Source: an uncultured Rhizobiaceae group bacterium (lineage in GTDB: Bacteria; Pseudomonadota; Alphaproteobacteria; Rhizobiales; Rhizobiaceae). Taken from it: DNA of 14,353 nt. A program made the translations under genes and the position numbers. Where the stretch lies: the NCBI GenBank assembly GCA_938009335.1, contig CALLHT010000059.1, positions 1-14,353 of the forward strand, read 5' to 3'. The notes below the pieces were generated by a model. That model ran no database searches and was not told the DNA's origin. It saw nothing but the letters and a program-made list of their open reading frames with translations. Of the stretch, positions 6,868-13,988 are shown piece by piece (positions within the stretch are counted from its first letter, which is position 1; each line of letters opens with the position of its first letter).

Positions 6868-8094
6868 ATGATGGCCGACGCAGCGAAACCTCTTGAAGCA
6901 AAAAGCAGTCCTTCATTGGGGAAGTTTTCCTGGGAAGACCCGTTTTTGCTGGAAGACCAACTTTCTGAAGAAGAGCGGATGATCCGCGATTCTGCCCAAA
7001 GTTTCGCACAAAGTGAACTTTTGCCACGGGTTTCAGAAGCCTACCTGAATGAGACCTCTGCGCCAGAACTTTTCCCGTTGATGGGGGAGGTTGGCCTATT
7101 AGGCGTGACCGTGCCAGAGCAATATGGCGGCATCGGCTCATCGTATGTTTCTTACGGTCTTGTCGCGCGCGAAGTTGAGCGCATCGATTCCGGCTATCGC
7201 TCCATGATGAGCGTGCAATCGTCGCTCGTCATGTATCCGATCTATGCTTACGGCAATGAAAACCAACGCATGAAGTATTTGCCAAAACTCGCTTCTGGTG
7301 AGTTCATCGGATGTTTTGGTCTGACAGAACCTGACGCAGGTTCTGACCCTGCGGGTATGAAAACCACCGCGAAGAAGGTCGATGGCGGCTATGTACTCAA
7401 CGGTTCGAAAATGTGGATATCCAATTCGCCATTTGCTGATGTGTTTGTGGTGTGGGCGAAGTCTGAAGCCCATGACGGCAAGATCCGGGGCTTTGTGCTT
7501 GAAAAGGGCATGAAAGGCCTTTCCGCACCTAAGATTGAAGGTAAGCTTTCACTGCGCGCGTCCACGACGGGCGAGATTGTCATGGATAATGTAGAGATCA
7601 GTGAAGAGCAACTGCTGCCAAATGTGGAAGGTCTAAAAGGGCCATTCGGATGTCTAAACCGTGCGCGTTACGGCATCTCTTGGGGGGTGATGGGTGCGGC
7701 AGAAGACTGCTGGTTCCGCGCACGCCAATATGGCCTTGATCGCAAACAGTTCGACAAACCCTTGGCGGGTACGCAGCTCTTCCAGAAAAAGCTCGCAGAT
7801 ATGCAAACGGAAATCGCGCTTGGCCTTCAGGCAAGTTTGCGCGTTGGTCGCTTGATGGATGAAGGGCGTGGAGCGCCAGAGATGATTTCGATCGTGAAGC
7901 GTAACAACTGCGGCAAGGCGCTCGACATTGCGCGGCAGGCAAGAGACATGCATGGCGGTAACGGCATTCAGGCGGAGTATCACGTGATCCGCCATGCGGC
8001 GAACCTTGAGACGGTCAACACGTATGAAGGTACGCACGATGTGCATGCGCTTATTCTTGGCCGGGCGCAAACCGGCATTCAGGCATTTTTCTGA
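6868..8094 (+). CDS. gcdH: glutaryl-CoA dehydrogenase
   Basis: An FAD-dependent acyl-CoA dehydrogenase that oxidises and decarboxylates glutaryl-CoA to crotonyl-CoA in lysine, hydroxylysine and tryptophan degradation, passing electrons to ETF. The 408-residue protein tracks human GCDH closely: DSGYRSMMSVQSSLVM (107-122) contains the Arg and Ser that bind the glutaryl carboxylate; CFGLTEPDAGSDP (149-161) is the FAD site; ALDIARQARDMHGGNGI is present; and the catalytic base is Glu387 in NTYEGTHDVHALILGRA. The bacterial protein has no mitochondrial presequence. Tandem ATGs at 6868 and 6871 both follow GGAG (6859-6862) at usable spacing. The next gene starts 13 bases after the stop, so GcdH may head an operon with the permeases and dehalogenase. 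Confidence 0.96.
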   Translation: MMADAAKPLEAKSSPSLGKFSWEDPFLLEDQLSEEERMIRDSAQSFAQSELLPRVSEAYLNETSAPELFPLMGEVGLLGVTVPEQYGGIGSSYVSYGLVAREVERIDSGYRSMMSVQSSLVMYPIYAYGNENQRMKYLPKLASGEFIGCFGLTEPDAGSDPAGMKTTAKKVDGGYVLNGSKMWISNSPFADVFVVWAKSEAHDGKIRGFVLEKGMKGLSAPKIEGKLSLRASTTGEIVMDNVEISEEQLLPNVEGLKGPFGCLNRARYGISWGVMGAAEDCWFRARQYGLDRKQFDKPLAGTQLFQKKLADMQTEIALGLQASLRVGRLMDEGRGAPEMISIVKRNNCGKALDIARQARDMHGGNGIQAEYHVIRHAANLETVNTYEGTHDVHALILGRAQTGIQAFF

Positions 8095-8107
8095 GTTCAA
8101 ATCCTGA

Positions 8108-9034
8108 ATGAATACGCTCACGCCTCGATCTAGAACTTTAATAGCTTGGGGCGCGATGCTTACCATCGGGCTTCTTTGGGGCGGCACAATCCCGTTGTCA
8201 AAGATCGCGGTCTCAACTGGCCATCAGCCTTTTGGACTGATCTTCTGGCAGTTGGTCATCAGTGTTTTGCTTCTGGGATTGGTCTTGGTTTTTCGCGGTT
8301 GGCGTCCTGTCATTAATCGGGAACTCTTGTTCTATTTCTCGGTCATTGCGATTTGCGGAACCCTACTGCCAAATGGGACTTCATACCTTGCGCAGCAGCA
8401 TTTGCCGGCGGGCGTTATGTCTATTGGTATCGCAACCGTGCCGATGTTCACCTTCGCGCTGGCATTGATCGTTCGAATAGAAGCGTTCGATCTGCAACGG
8501 GTTTTTGGGATTGTCGTGGCGTTTATTGCAATGGTTATGATTGCGCTTCCTGAATCCAGTTTGCCTGATCCGAGTAAAGCGATTTTTGTTCTTGTCGCGC
8601 TGGTTGCTCCGTTTTTCTATGGTGTAGAGGCAAACTATATTGCCAGTCACAAGCCTGCTGGGGTTGAACCAGTATCAACGCTTTTCATGGCGTCGGTGTT
8701 GGGCTTGATTTTTGTCACACCGGTTGCGCTTTCGACAGGCCAATGGATTGATCCGCTGGATCCGTGGCGCGCGCCGGAATGGGCATTTATATCTGCCTCT
8801 ATCATTCATGCAATCACCTATTGCGCCTTTATCTGGCTGGTCGGGTTTGGCGGGCCGGTCTTCGGAGTGCAGACCGCCTATCCGGTAACCTTGTCAGGGG
8901 TATTTTTGAGTGTAGTCTTTTTGGGCGAAGGGTATTCGGGCTGGATATGGCTTTCGTTGGTGCTCGTGATTATTGGGTTGCTGCTGGTGCAGCCAAAACT
9001 TGATGAGCTGCAAGAGGAGAAGACACATGCCTGA
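8108..9034 (+). CDS. DMT-superfamily permease with two EamA domains (first of two)
   Basis: A 308-residue inner-membrane protein with about ten hydrophobic helices arranged as two EamA repeats: roughly residues 12-145, with the first-repeat motif GLLWGGTIPLSKIAV near residues 18-32, and 155-297. The end is cytoplasmic and charged, KLDELQEEKTHA. DMT/EamA proteins export or take up small metabolites, such as amino acids or cofactors; no substrate can be read from the sequence. The gene starts 13 bases after gcdH and its last 8 bases overlap the dehalogenase start, so all are probably on one transcript. It is not a close copy of the permease at 9911. Confidence 0.85.
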   Translation: MNTLTPRSRTLIAWGAMLTIGLLWGGTIPLSKIAVSTGHQPFGLIFWQLVISVLLLGLVLVFRGWRPVINRELLFYFSVIAICGTLLPNGTSYLAQQHLPAGVMSIGIATVPMFTFALALIVRIEAFDLQRVFGIVVAFIAMVMIALPESSLPDPSKAIFVLVALVAPFFYGVEANYIASHKPAGVEPVSTLFMASVLGLIFVTPVALSTGQWIDPLDPWRAPEWAFISASIIHAITYCAFIWLVGFGGPVFGVQTAYPVTLSGVFLSVVFLGEGYSGWIWLSLVLVIIGLLLVQPKLDELQEEKTHA

Positions 9035-9914
9035 AGTTTCTGCCAAAGAACATCCGAAGAGTTTTGTCGAAGTGAATGGCAAGCAGATGGCCTATGTGGA
9101 ACTGGGTTCCGGTGAACCAATCGTGTTTCTTCATGGCAATCCGACCTCGTCCTATCTCTGGCGAAACATCATGCCTCATGTGAGTGACACGCATCGTGCG
9201 ATTGCTCCTGATCTAATTGGTATGGGGGATTCTGACAAGCTCGAAAATTCCGGGCCAGATCGGTATCGCTTTGTGGAACACCGCGAGTATCTCGACGGGT
9301 TTATGGATGCCATTGTGCCAGAAGGTAAGGTTATTCTGGTGATTCACGATTGGGGCTCAGCATTGGGGTTTGATTGGGCGCATCGTCATGCGGATCGGGT
9401 CAAAGGCATTTGCTTTATGGAAGGGATTGTCGGCCCGGTTAAAAGCTGGGACCATTGGAACGAGCAGGCAAAGCCGGTCTTTCAGGCTCTACGTTCTCCC
9501 GCCGGTGAAGAGATGATCTTGGAAAAGAACCTGTTCATCGAGCGCATTTTGCCAGGCTCTATTTTGCGCGACCTGAGCAAAGAAGAAATGGATGTTTATC
9601 GCGAGCCTTTTGCCAAGGTTGGTGAAGATCGCAGACCTACGCTGACCTGGCCGCGGCAAATTCCGATTGAGGGAGAGCCGGAAGACGTGAACCAAATCGT
9701 TGCCGACTATGCTGCGTGGCTTCCAGAGACCCAGTTTCCGAAACTGTTTGTGAATGCGGAGCCCGGCGCGATCTTGCTTGACCATGCTCGTGCCTTTGTG
9801 CGGTCTTGGAAGAACGTAAGTGAAGTGACCGTCAAAGGAAGTCACTTCATCCAAGAAGACAGCCCGCACGAGATTGGTGCTGCTTTGAAGGATTGGGTTG
9901 GGACACTTCATTGA
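9027..9914 (+). CDS. dhaA: haloalkane dehalogenase, subfamily II (LinB/DhaA/DbjA-like)
   Basis: A 295-residue alpha/beta-hydrolase that should replace a halogen on an alkyl halide with hydroxyl using water only. The subfamily II catalytic set is complete: nucleophile Asp108 in HDWGSALGFDWA, acid Glu132 in FMEGI, base His273 in SHFIQEDSP, and halide-binding Asn38 (HGNPTSSYLWRNIMP) and Trp109. Long stretches match LinB by eye, such as DLIGMGDSDKL, RPTLTWPRQIPI and NAEPGA. The LinB residue numbers are shifted by one at most. The ATG at 9027 has AGAGGAG (9013-9019) upstream and overlaps the preceding permease by 8 bp; the longer frame back to 8973 lies inside that gene and is rejected. The native substrate is unknown; family members also act on natural marine halides. 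Confidence 0.93.
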   Translation: MPEVSAKEHPKSFVEVNGKQMAYVELGSGEPIVFLHGNPTSSYLWRNIMPHVSDTHRAIAPDLIGMGDSDKLENSGPDRYRFVEHREYLDGFMDAIVPEGKVILVIHDWGSALGFDWAHRHADRVKGICFMEGIVGPVKSWDHWNEQAKPVFQALRSPAGEEMILEKNLFIERILPGSILRDLSKEEMDVYREPFAKVGEDRRPTLTWPRQIPIEGEPEDVNQIVADYAAWLPETQFPKLFVNAEPGAILLDHARAFVRSWKNVSEVTVKGSHFIQEDSPHEIGAALKDWVGTLH

Positions 9915-10765
9915 GCGTTGAAGTTTTCATTGTTGTCATTGCAGCGGCTCTATTGCACGCGAGCTGGAACGCGGCTGTAAAGGGCAGTGATGACAAAGTG
10001 CTCGGCATGGCTGCGGTTATGGTGGGGCAGGGGATTCCCGCTGGTATCCTGATGTTCTTCTTTGCTTTGCCATCTGTTGAAAGCCTGCCTTATTTTATAG
10101 CTGGGCTGGTCTTTCACATGGGCTATCAGATCTTTCTGATGTCCGCCTATAAGGTTGGTGATTTTACGCAAGTCTATCCTATTGCCAGAGGAACCGGGCC
10201 ACTGCTTGTGACGATTGTGTCTGTCGGGCTTTTAGGGGTGCAACTCCTATCAACTGAATTGCTCGCTATTGGCCTGATTATTTTGGGCATTGCGAGTTTG
10301 GTATTTGCCAAGCAGGCCGATGGCATTCGTAACCCGAAAGCGGCTGGGCTAGCGCTTCTGACGGGTTGCTGTATTGCGGGCTATTCGCTATCGGATGGTT
10401 TGGGTGCGCGGTTGTCTGAAAGTGCGGTTGGATTTATGTCTGCGTTGATGTTTGCGAACGGAGTTTTGTTTGCGATCTATATCCGCTTCAAAGAACCGGG
10501 AACGCTGACGCGTGTTGTGGAAGTTGGGAAACTGCGCGTTTTGGGTGGCGGTGTGGCGTCTTTTCTTGCTTACCTTATGGTGGTTTGGGCCTTCACCCAA
10601 GCGCCGATTGCTTTGGTAACCGCATTGCGTGAAACGAGCATTATTTTTGCGGTGCTCATCGGCGTGTTCATTTTCAAGGAGCGATTGAACGTAGCCAAAA
10701 TCTTTGCGATTGGCCTCGCACTTTGCGGCGTTGTGTTGCTGAGGTTTGGGACGTTGCTTTTCTAA
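9911..10765 (+). CDS. DMT-superfamily permease with two EamA domains (second of two)
   Basis: A 284-residue membrane protein with ten hydrophobic segments in two EamA repeats. The first has LLHASWNAAVKGSDD near the N-terminus and IARGTGPLLVTIVSVGLLG mid-way; the second ends RETSIIFAVLIGVFIFKERL before the last helix, a classic EamA ending. The chosen start is TTG 9911, which overlaps the dehalogenase stop as TTGA and gives the family-like opening (M)SVEVFIVVIAAALLHASWNA. A TTG at 9893 is possible but sits deeper in the upstream gene. The gene ends 7 bases from the convergent betA, with no terminator visible between them. The substrate is unknown; linkage to a dehalogenase hints at a shared compound. 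Confidence 0.83.
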   Translation: MSVEVFIVVIAAALLHASWNAAVKGSDDKVLGMAAVMVGQGIPAGILMFFFALPSVESLPYFIAGLVFHMGYQIFLMSAYKVGDFTQVYPIARGTGPLLVTIVSVGLLGVQLLSTELLAIGLIILGIASLVFAKQADGIRNPKAAGLALLTGCCIAGYSLSDGLGARLSESAVGFMSALMFANGVLFAIYIRFKEPGTLTRVVEVGKLRVLGGGVASFLAYLMVVWAFTQAPIALVTALRETSIIFAVLIGVFIFKERLNVAKIFAIGLALCGVVLLRFGTLLF

Positions 10766-10772
10766 GCGAGCG

Positions 10773-12458
10773 TTATGCAATCCGATCCGTTTTTTCCCAA
10801 TCGGGATTAAACCAAGGCTCCTGATTAGATCGTGGCAGAGGATCAACACCCAGAATATGATCTGATGCTTTCTCACCCACCATAATAGACGGACCGTTGA
10901 GATTGCCGTTTGGAATGCGTGGGAAGATTGATGAATCCGCAACGCGCAAACCTTCAACGCCGATTACGTTACATTCCGGATCAACGACTGCCGTTTTATC
11001 TTTCGGATCACCCATCTTGCAGGTGCCACATGGATGATAAGCGCTTTCGGCATGTTCGCTGATAAACTGATTGAGTTGCTCATCGGTTTGAACATCTTCG
11101 CCCGGTTGTATTTCATATCCACGATATGGATCAAACGCTTCCTGGCCGAAAATCTCCCGCGTCAGGCGAATACAATGGCGGAAATCTGCCCAGTCTTCCT
11201 CTTTGCTCATATAGTTGAAGAGGATCGATGGTTTGGCGGTTGGGTCGTTTGAGGTAAGGCGAACGTGCCCGCGGGACTCTGAGCGCATTGGGCCAACATG
11301 GGCTTGAAAGCCATGCGTGGGCGCTGCTGCCTTGCCGTCATAGCGGATGGCAACGGGCAAGAAGTGGTATTGAATATCAGGGTAGGGTACACCCGCCTTT
11401 GAACGCACAAATGCGCAAGCCTCAAAGTGGTTGGTTGCGCCATCACCCGATTTGTTCAGTAGCCATTCGAGCCCGATCAATCCTTTTGAGAAAAGATTGA
11501 GCTTTGAATAAAGCGAGATCGGTTGGGTGCATTCCTGCTGGATATAGAGTTCCAGATGGTCCTGCAGATTGGAGCCGACACCGGGACGGTCTGCGATGAC
11601 CTCAATGCCATGTTCTTTCAAATGTGCTGCGGGCCCAATGCCGGAGAGCATCAGAAGTTTTGGAGAATTGAAAGCGGAGGCCGCTAGAATGACTTCTTTG
11701 TTGGCGCCAATAAACTGTGTGGTGCCGCCGCGTGCGATATCAACGCCAATTGCTTTCTTGCCATTGAAGCGCACGCGCTCAGCAAGACCGCGAACCATGT
11801 TGAGGTTCTGACGTTTGAGTGCAGGCTTCAGATAGGCGTTTGCAGTAGACCATCTGCGGCCTTTATGAATGGTGTGTTGAAAGCGCGAGAAGCCTTCCTG
11901 CTTAAGGCCATTGTAATCTGGCGTAACGCCGAAGCCTGCCTGTTCGCCTGCTTTTATAAACGCATCAAAAAGCGGATTGGGACTGCTGCCCTTTTTGACA
12001 TTCAGCGGCCCATCGGTTCCCCGCGATCCGTCTTCATTGCTGGAGGAATTCTCCATACGCTTGAAGTAGGGAAGTACATCAGCATAGGACCAGCCCTTTG
12101 CTCCGGCTTCTTCCCAGTGGTCAAAATCACCAGCATGTCCGCGCACATAAACCATGCCGTTGATTGAAGAGGAGCCGCCGATCACTTTGCCACGCGGTGC
12201 AGCGAGCTTGCGTCCACCCAAATGAGGTTCCGGTTCTGTTTGGTAACCCCAGTCATAGGTTTCCATGTTCATGGGAAAGGAAAGCGCTGCGGGCATTTGA
12301 ATGAAAGGACCGATATCTGAGCCGCCATATTCTATAACAAGGACAGAGTGCTTGCCGTCAGCAGACAAGCGATCTGCCATTACAGCGCCTGCGGAGCCGG
12401 AACCGACGATTACGTAGTCGGCGGATAGGTCGGGTGTTATGTCTGAAGATGCGGTCAT
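10773..12458 (-). CDS. betA: choline dehydrogenase
   Basis: BetA is an FAD-containing GMC oxidoreductase, membrane-associated in characterised species, that oxidises choline to betaine aldehyde, the first step to the osmoprotectant glycine betaine. The 561-residue protein shows the dinucleotide loop VGSGSAG with G19, G21 and G24, and Glu43 at the end of the second strand; GRGKVIGGSSSINGMVYVRG is nearly complete (APRGKVIGGSSSINGM); NHFEACAFVRS and HFLPVAIRYDG match E. coli BetA; His475 lies in HPCGTCKMG, and N519/N521 in NGNLNGPSIMVGEKASD are the C-terminal catalytic pair candidates. The tail after the family's usual end is short (EPWFNPDWEKTDRIA). The ATG at 12458 has no strong ribosome binding site. 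No betB, betI or choline transporter gene lies in the window. Confidence 0.93.
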   Translation of the reverse strand: MTASSDITPDLSADYVIVGSGSAGAVMADRLSADGKHSVLVIEYGGSDIGPFIQMPAALSFPMNMETYDWGYQTEPEPHLGGRKLAAPRGKVIGGSSSINGMVYVRGHAGDFDHWEEAGAKGWSYADVLPYFKRMENSSSNEDGSRGTDGPLNVKKGSSPNPLFDAFIKAGEQAGFGVTPDYNGLKQEGFSRFQHTIHKGRRWSTANAYLKPALKRQNLNMVRGLAERVRFNGKKAIGVDIARGGTTQFIGANKEVILAASAFNSPKLLMLSGIGPAAHLKEHGIEVIADRPGVGSNLQDHLELYIQQECTQPISLYSKLNLFSKGLIGLEWLLNKSGDGATNHFEACAFVRSKAGVPYPDIQYHFLPVAIRYDGKAAAPTHGFQAHVGPMRSESRGHVRLTSNDPTAKPSILFNYMSKEEDWADFRHCIRLTREIFGQEAFDPYRGYEIQPGEDVQTDEQLNQFISEHAESAYHPCGTCKMGDPKDKTAVVDPECNVIGVEGLRVADSSIFPRIPNGNLNGPSIMVGEKASDHILGVDPLPRSNQEPWFNPDWEKTDRIA

Positions 12459-12502
12459 GAGCTTGTGTATTCATTCAATTCATAGGGTGATGTTCTGAAA
12501 GC

Positions 12503-12536
12503 GAACCATTCTATTATCGTATACGCGTATTGGTTC
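12503..12536. promoter_or_regulatory. compound palindrome in the betA upstream region
   Basis: GAACCA (12503-12508) and TGGTTC (12531-12536) form an inverted repeat. Inside it are two overlapping palindromes, CGTATACG (12518-12525) and ATACGCGTAT (12521-12530). The element ends 45 to 78 bases upstream of the betA ATG on the minus strand, a usual place for an operator. BetI controls betA in related bacteria and would be one candidate, but no BetI consensus was recognised. Confidence 0.35.
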
Positions 12537-12594
12537 TTTCCACTAAAAAATGACTGTTTTCTGCGGGAAAATTCGCGTCGAATCATTTTTTGCA

Positions 12595-12644
12595 GTTACA
12601 CAATCGTTACGAATCAGTTACCGATTCGTTAATAGATGGTTAAC
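12595..12644 (+). repeat. five GTTA motifs at exact 11-bp spacing
   Basis: GTTA begins at 12595, 12606, 12617, 12628 and 12639. The first three are GTTAC and the last two GTTAA, separated by 6-base spacers. CGAATCA also occurs at 12579 and 12610, and ACGAATC (12609-12615) pairs with GATTCGT (12623-12629). The last two GTTAA units are the CtrA-type box at 12629-12644. The array lies 170-220 bases upstream of the DUF11 gene start. This region between betA and the DUF11 gene (12459-12812) is otherwise without a recognisable gene. Confidence 0.75.
12629..12644 (+). promoter_or_regulatory. perfect CtrA-type box upstream of the first DUF11 gene
   Basis: TTAA-TAGATGG-TTAAC matches the CtrA consensus TTAA-N7-TTAAC at every base. 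CtrA is the response regulator that controls cell-cycle and surface genes in many alphaproteobacteria. The box is 168 bases before the TTG start at 12813, which implies a long leader if the gene is driven from here. It could equally act on the divergent betA. Binding is inferred. Confidence 0.55.
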
Positions 12645-12812
12645 GTGGCTTGCGGTCTCACGTAGGTTGCAATGTGGACTAGTCATCTGTCGAGCGGATC
12701 GCGTGATTTAAGTCTTGAGTAATTGCCGTCCAATTTAGAGATCTGTGCTGGTTTGGGGATGACATGAAATGTCGGGGCGAACTTCAGCACACCTTCACAT
12801 TGGGGAAGTCAA

Positions 12813-13844
12813 TTGAGGAATTATCTTAAACGTTACGATACGCTTTCCAGCGACACGGTTGGCCGCAAGGTTGGCAAGGGTTTGACTGCGTCAGCCAGTG
12901 CACTTGTTCTGGCGCTTGCAACCGTTTCGCCAGCATGGTCAACCATTGACAACGAAGTGACCGCTAGCGGTGAAGCGCCCGGCGGTGATCCGCTTGATCC
13001 TGCTGATGATATTCAGGCGACCGATACTGAAAGTGTTGATGTTATCGATGACATTACGTCTCTTAGTCTGACAAAGACAGTCGTACTTAACTCTGACGGT
13101 TCTGCACTTGGTCCAGATGTACCGGCCGGTACGGTTGTGCGATATGAATTTTCTGTTGAGAACACAGGTAACGTGACCATCACCGACGTTGGGATTAACG
13201 AGATCGCATTCGACGGTAGCCCAAGTGTGACACCTGCGAATGAAAGCCTGACAACAGGTACTAACTCGACTGATGCCACCGCAAACGATGGTAACTGGAG
13301 CAGCTTGGCGCCGGGTGAAATTGTAACTTTCACAGGTACTTACACCGTTACTACTGCAGATGTTGCAGGCCAGGGCGGCGGTGATGGCAATCTGGATAAC
13401 GAAGCGAACGCGACGGGTGATGCACCTGCCTCAACAGGTGTCGGAACAGTTACTTCACCAAACGATACAGCGACCTTCGACCTAGACGATGCGGATGCAA
13501 CCATGACAGTGGCTAAAGTTGCTACTGCAGTAAATGGCACCCCGTTGCTTGATCCATTGACAGCGAACGTGGCAGCAGGTGATATCATCACCTATACATA
13601 CACCGTAACCAACACAGGTAACGTGCCTCTGACCGGTGTTAGCCTGACGGATAGCGTGACGGCTGGTTCTGGCGCAGCACCAACGCCTGATGGTGAAACA
13701 CTGCTAACCGATAACGGTACTGGCGGTGACTCAGTCGATGGTGTAGCAAATGACGGAACTTGGGATACGCTTGGTCCTCTTGATGTGATCACCTTTACCG
13801 GTGAATACACTGTGACCCAGAGCGACGTCGACAACCTACAGTAA
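12813..13844 (+). CDS. exported DUF11-repeat protein, second repeat cut short
   Basis: A 343-residue acidic protein with a long N-region (MRNYLKRYD, basic) and a hydrophobic core, ASALVLALATVSPAWS, then a predicted signal-peptidase site before Thr44 (AWS-TIDN). Two DUF11-type, immunoglobulin-like repeats follow: about 84-205, and 230 to the end. Their VENTGNV (116-120) and VTNTGNV (266-270) motifs are 150 residues apart, and the 15-base stretch coding for them recurs 450 bases apart. Repeat 1 ends with the usual GQGGGDGNLDNEANATGD; repeat 2 stops at DVDNLQ and lacks this strand. There is no LPXTG, barrel or C-terminal membrane anchor, so the protein is periplasmic or secreted. Start TTG 12813 follows GGGGA by 6 bases. 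It is a paralogue of the next gene. The function is unknown. Confidence 0.8.
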   Translation: MRNYLKRYDTLSSDTVGRKVGKGLTASASALVLALATVSPAWSTIDNEVTASGEAPGGDPLDPADDIQATDTESVDVIDDITSLSLTKTVVLNSDGSALGPDVPAGTVVRYEFSVENTGNVTITDVGINEIAFDGSPSVTPANESLTTGTNSTDATANDGNWSSLAPGEIVTFTGTYTVTTADVAGQGGGDGNLDNEANATGDAPASTGVGTVTSPNDTATFDLDDADATMTVAKVATAVNGTPLLDPLTANVAAGDIITYTYTVTNTGNVPLTGVSLTDSVTAGSGAAPTPDGETLLTDNGTGGDSVDGVANDGTWDTLGPLDVITFTGEYTVTQSDVDNLQ

Positions 13845-13867
13845 GGGTTGTTTAAAGCAAAACAATT

Positions 13868-13898
13868 GGCCAGCTCCTCAATAAGGGCTGGCCTTTTT
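13868..13898 (+). terminator. intrinsic terminator after the first DUF11 gene
   Basis: GGCCAGC (13868-13874) pairs with GCTGGCC (13887-13893), extended inward by a wobble and a C-G pair, followed by TTTTT to 13898. It starts 24 bases after the stop, so the first DUF11 gene probably has its own transcript and the next gene its own promoter. Confidence 0.9.
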
Positions 13899-13936
13899 GA
13901 TTCTGCTCTAATCTATGAGGTTACGTTTGGTTAACG

Positions 13937-13952
13937 TTAATGCTTCTTTAAC
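13937..13952 (+). promoter_or_regulatory. perfect CtrA-type box upstream of the second DUF11 gene
   Basis: TTAA-TGCTTCT-TTAAC matches TTAA-N7-TTAAC at every base. Another TTAAC begins at 13931, six bases before the box, and GTTAC at 13920. The box ends 36 bases before the ATG at 13989, so the leader would be very short. It sits between a terminator and a gene start, as expected of a promoter site. Confidence 0.6.
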
Positions 13953-13988
13953 CCGACTCACGGCATTCCTTTCTCGAAGAGGTATGCC

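Noticed and set aside
6560..7141. 193-codon minus-strand frame across the FeeM-like and gcdH genes
   Set aside because: It spans two confident plus-strand genes and the gap between them, has no ribosome binding site of note and low-complexity Arg/Ser/Pro composition.
7654..8187. 177-codon open frame on the minus strand inside gcdH
   Set aside because: It lies wholly against a clear glutaryl-CoA dehydrogenase and the start of the next gene, and its translation is arginine/histidine-rich with no domain; it is a shadow frame.
8973..9026. 18-codon N-terminal extension of the dehalogenase
   Set aside because: It lies inside the upstream permease; ATG 9027 has a strong ribosome binding site and gives the family-like N-terminus.
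10781..10806. CCGAT/ATCGG pairing around a T-run between the convergent genes
   Set aside because: Only 5 bp, within betA coding sequence, with the T-run in the loop rather than after the stem; not a terminator.
10388..10957. 189-codon minus-strand frame spanning the betA end and the second permease
   Set aside because: It is out of frame with betA and antisense to the permease; its composition is typical of antisense translation.
13845..13867. Frameshifted continuation of the first DUF11 repeat protein after the TAA
   Set aside because: None of the downstream frames gives the expected glycine/DN-rich repeat ending before the terminator, so no frameshift was called.
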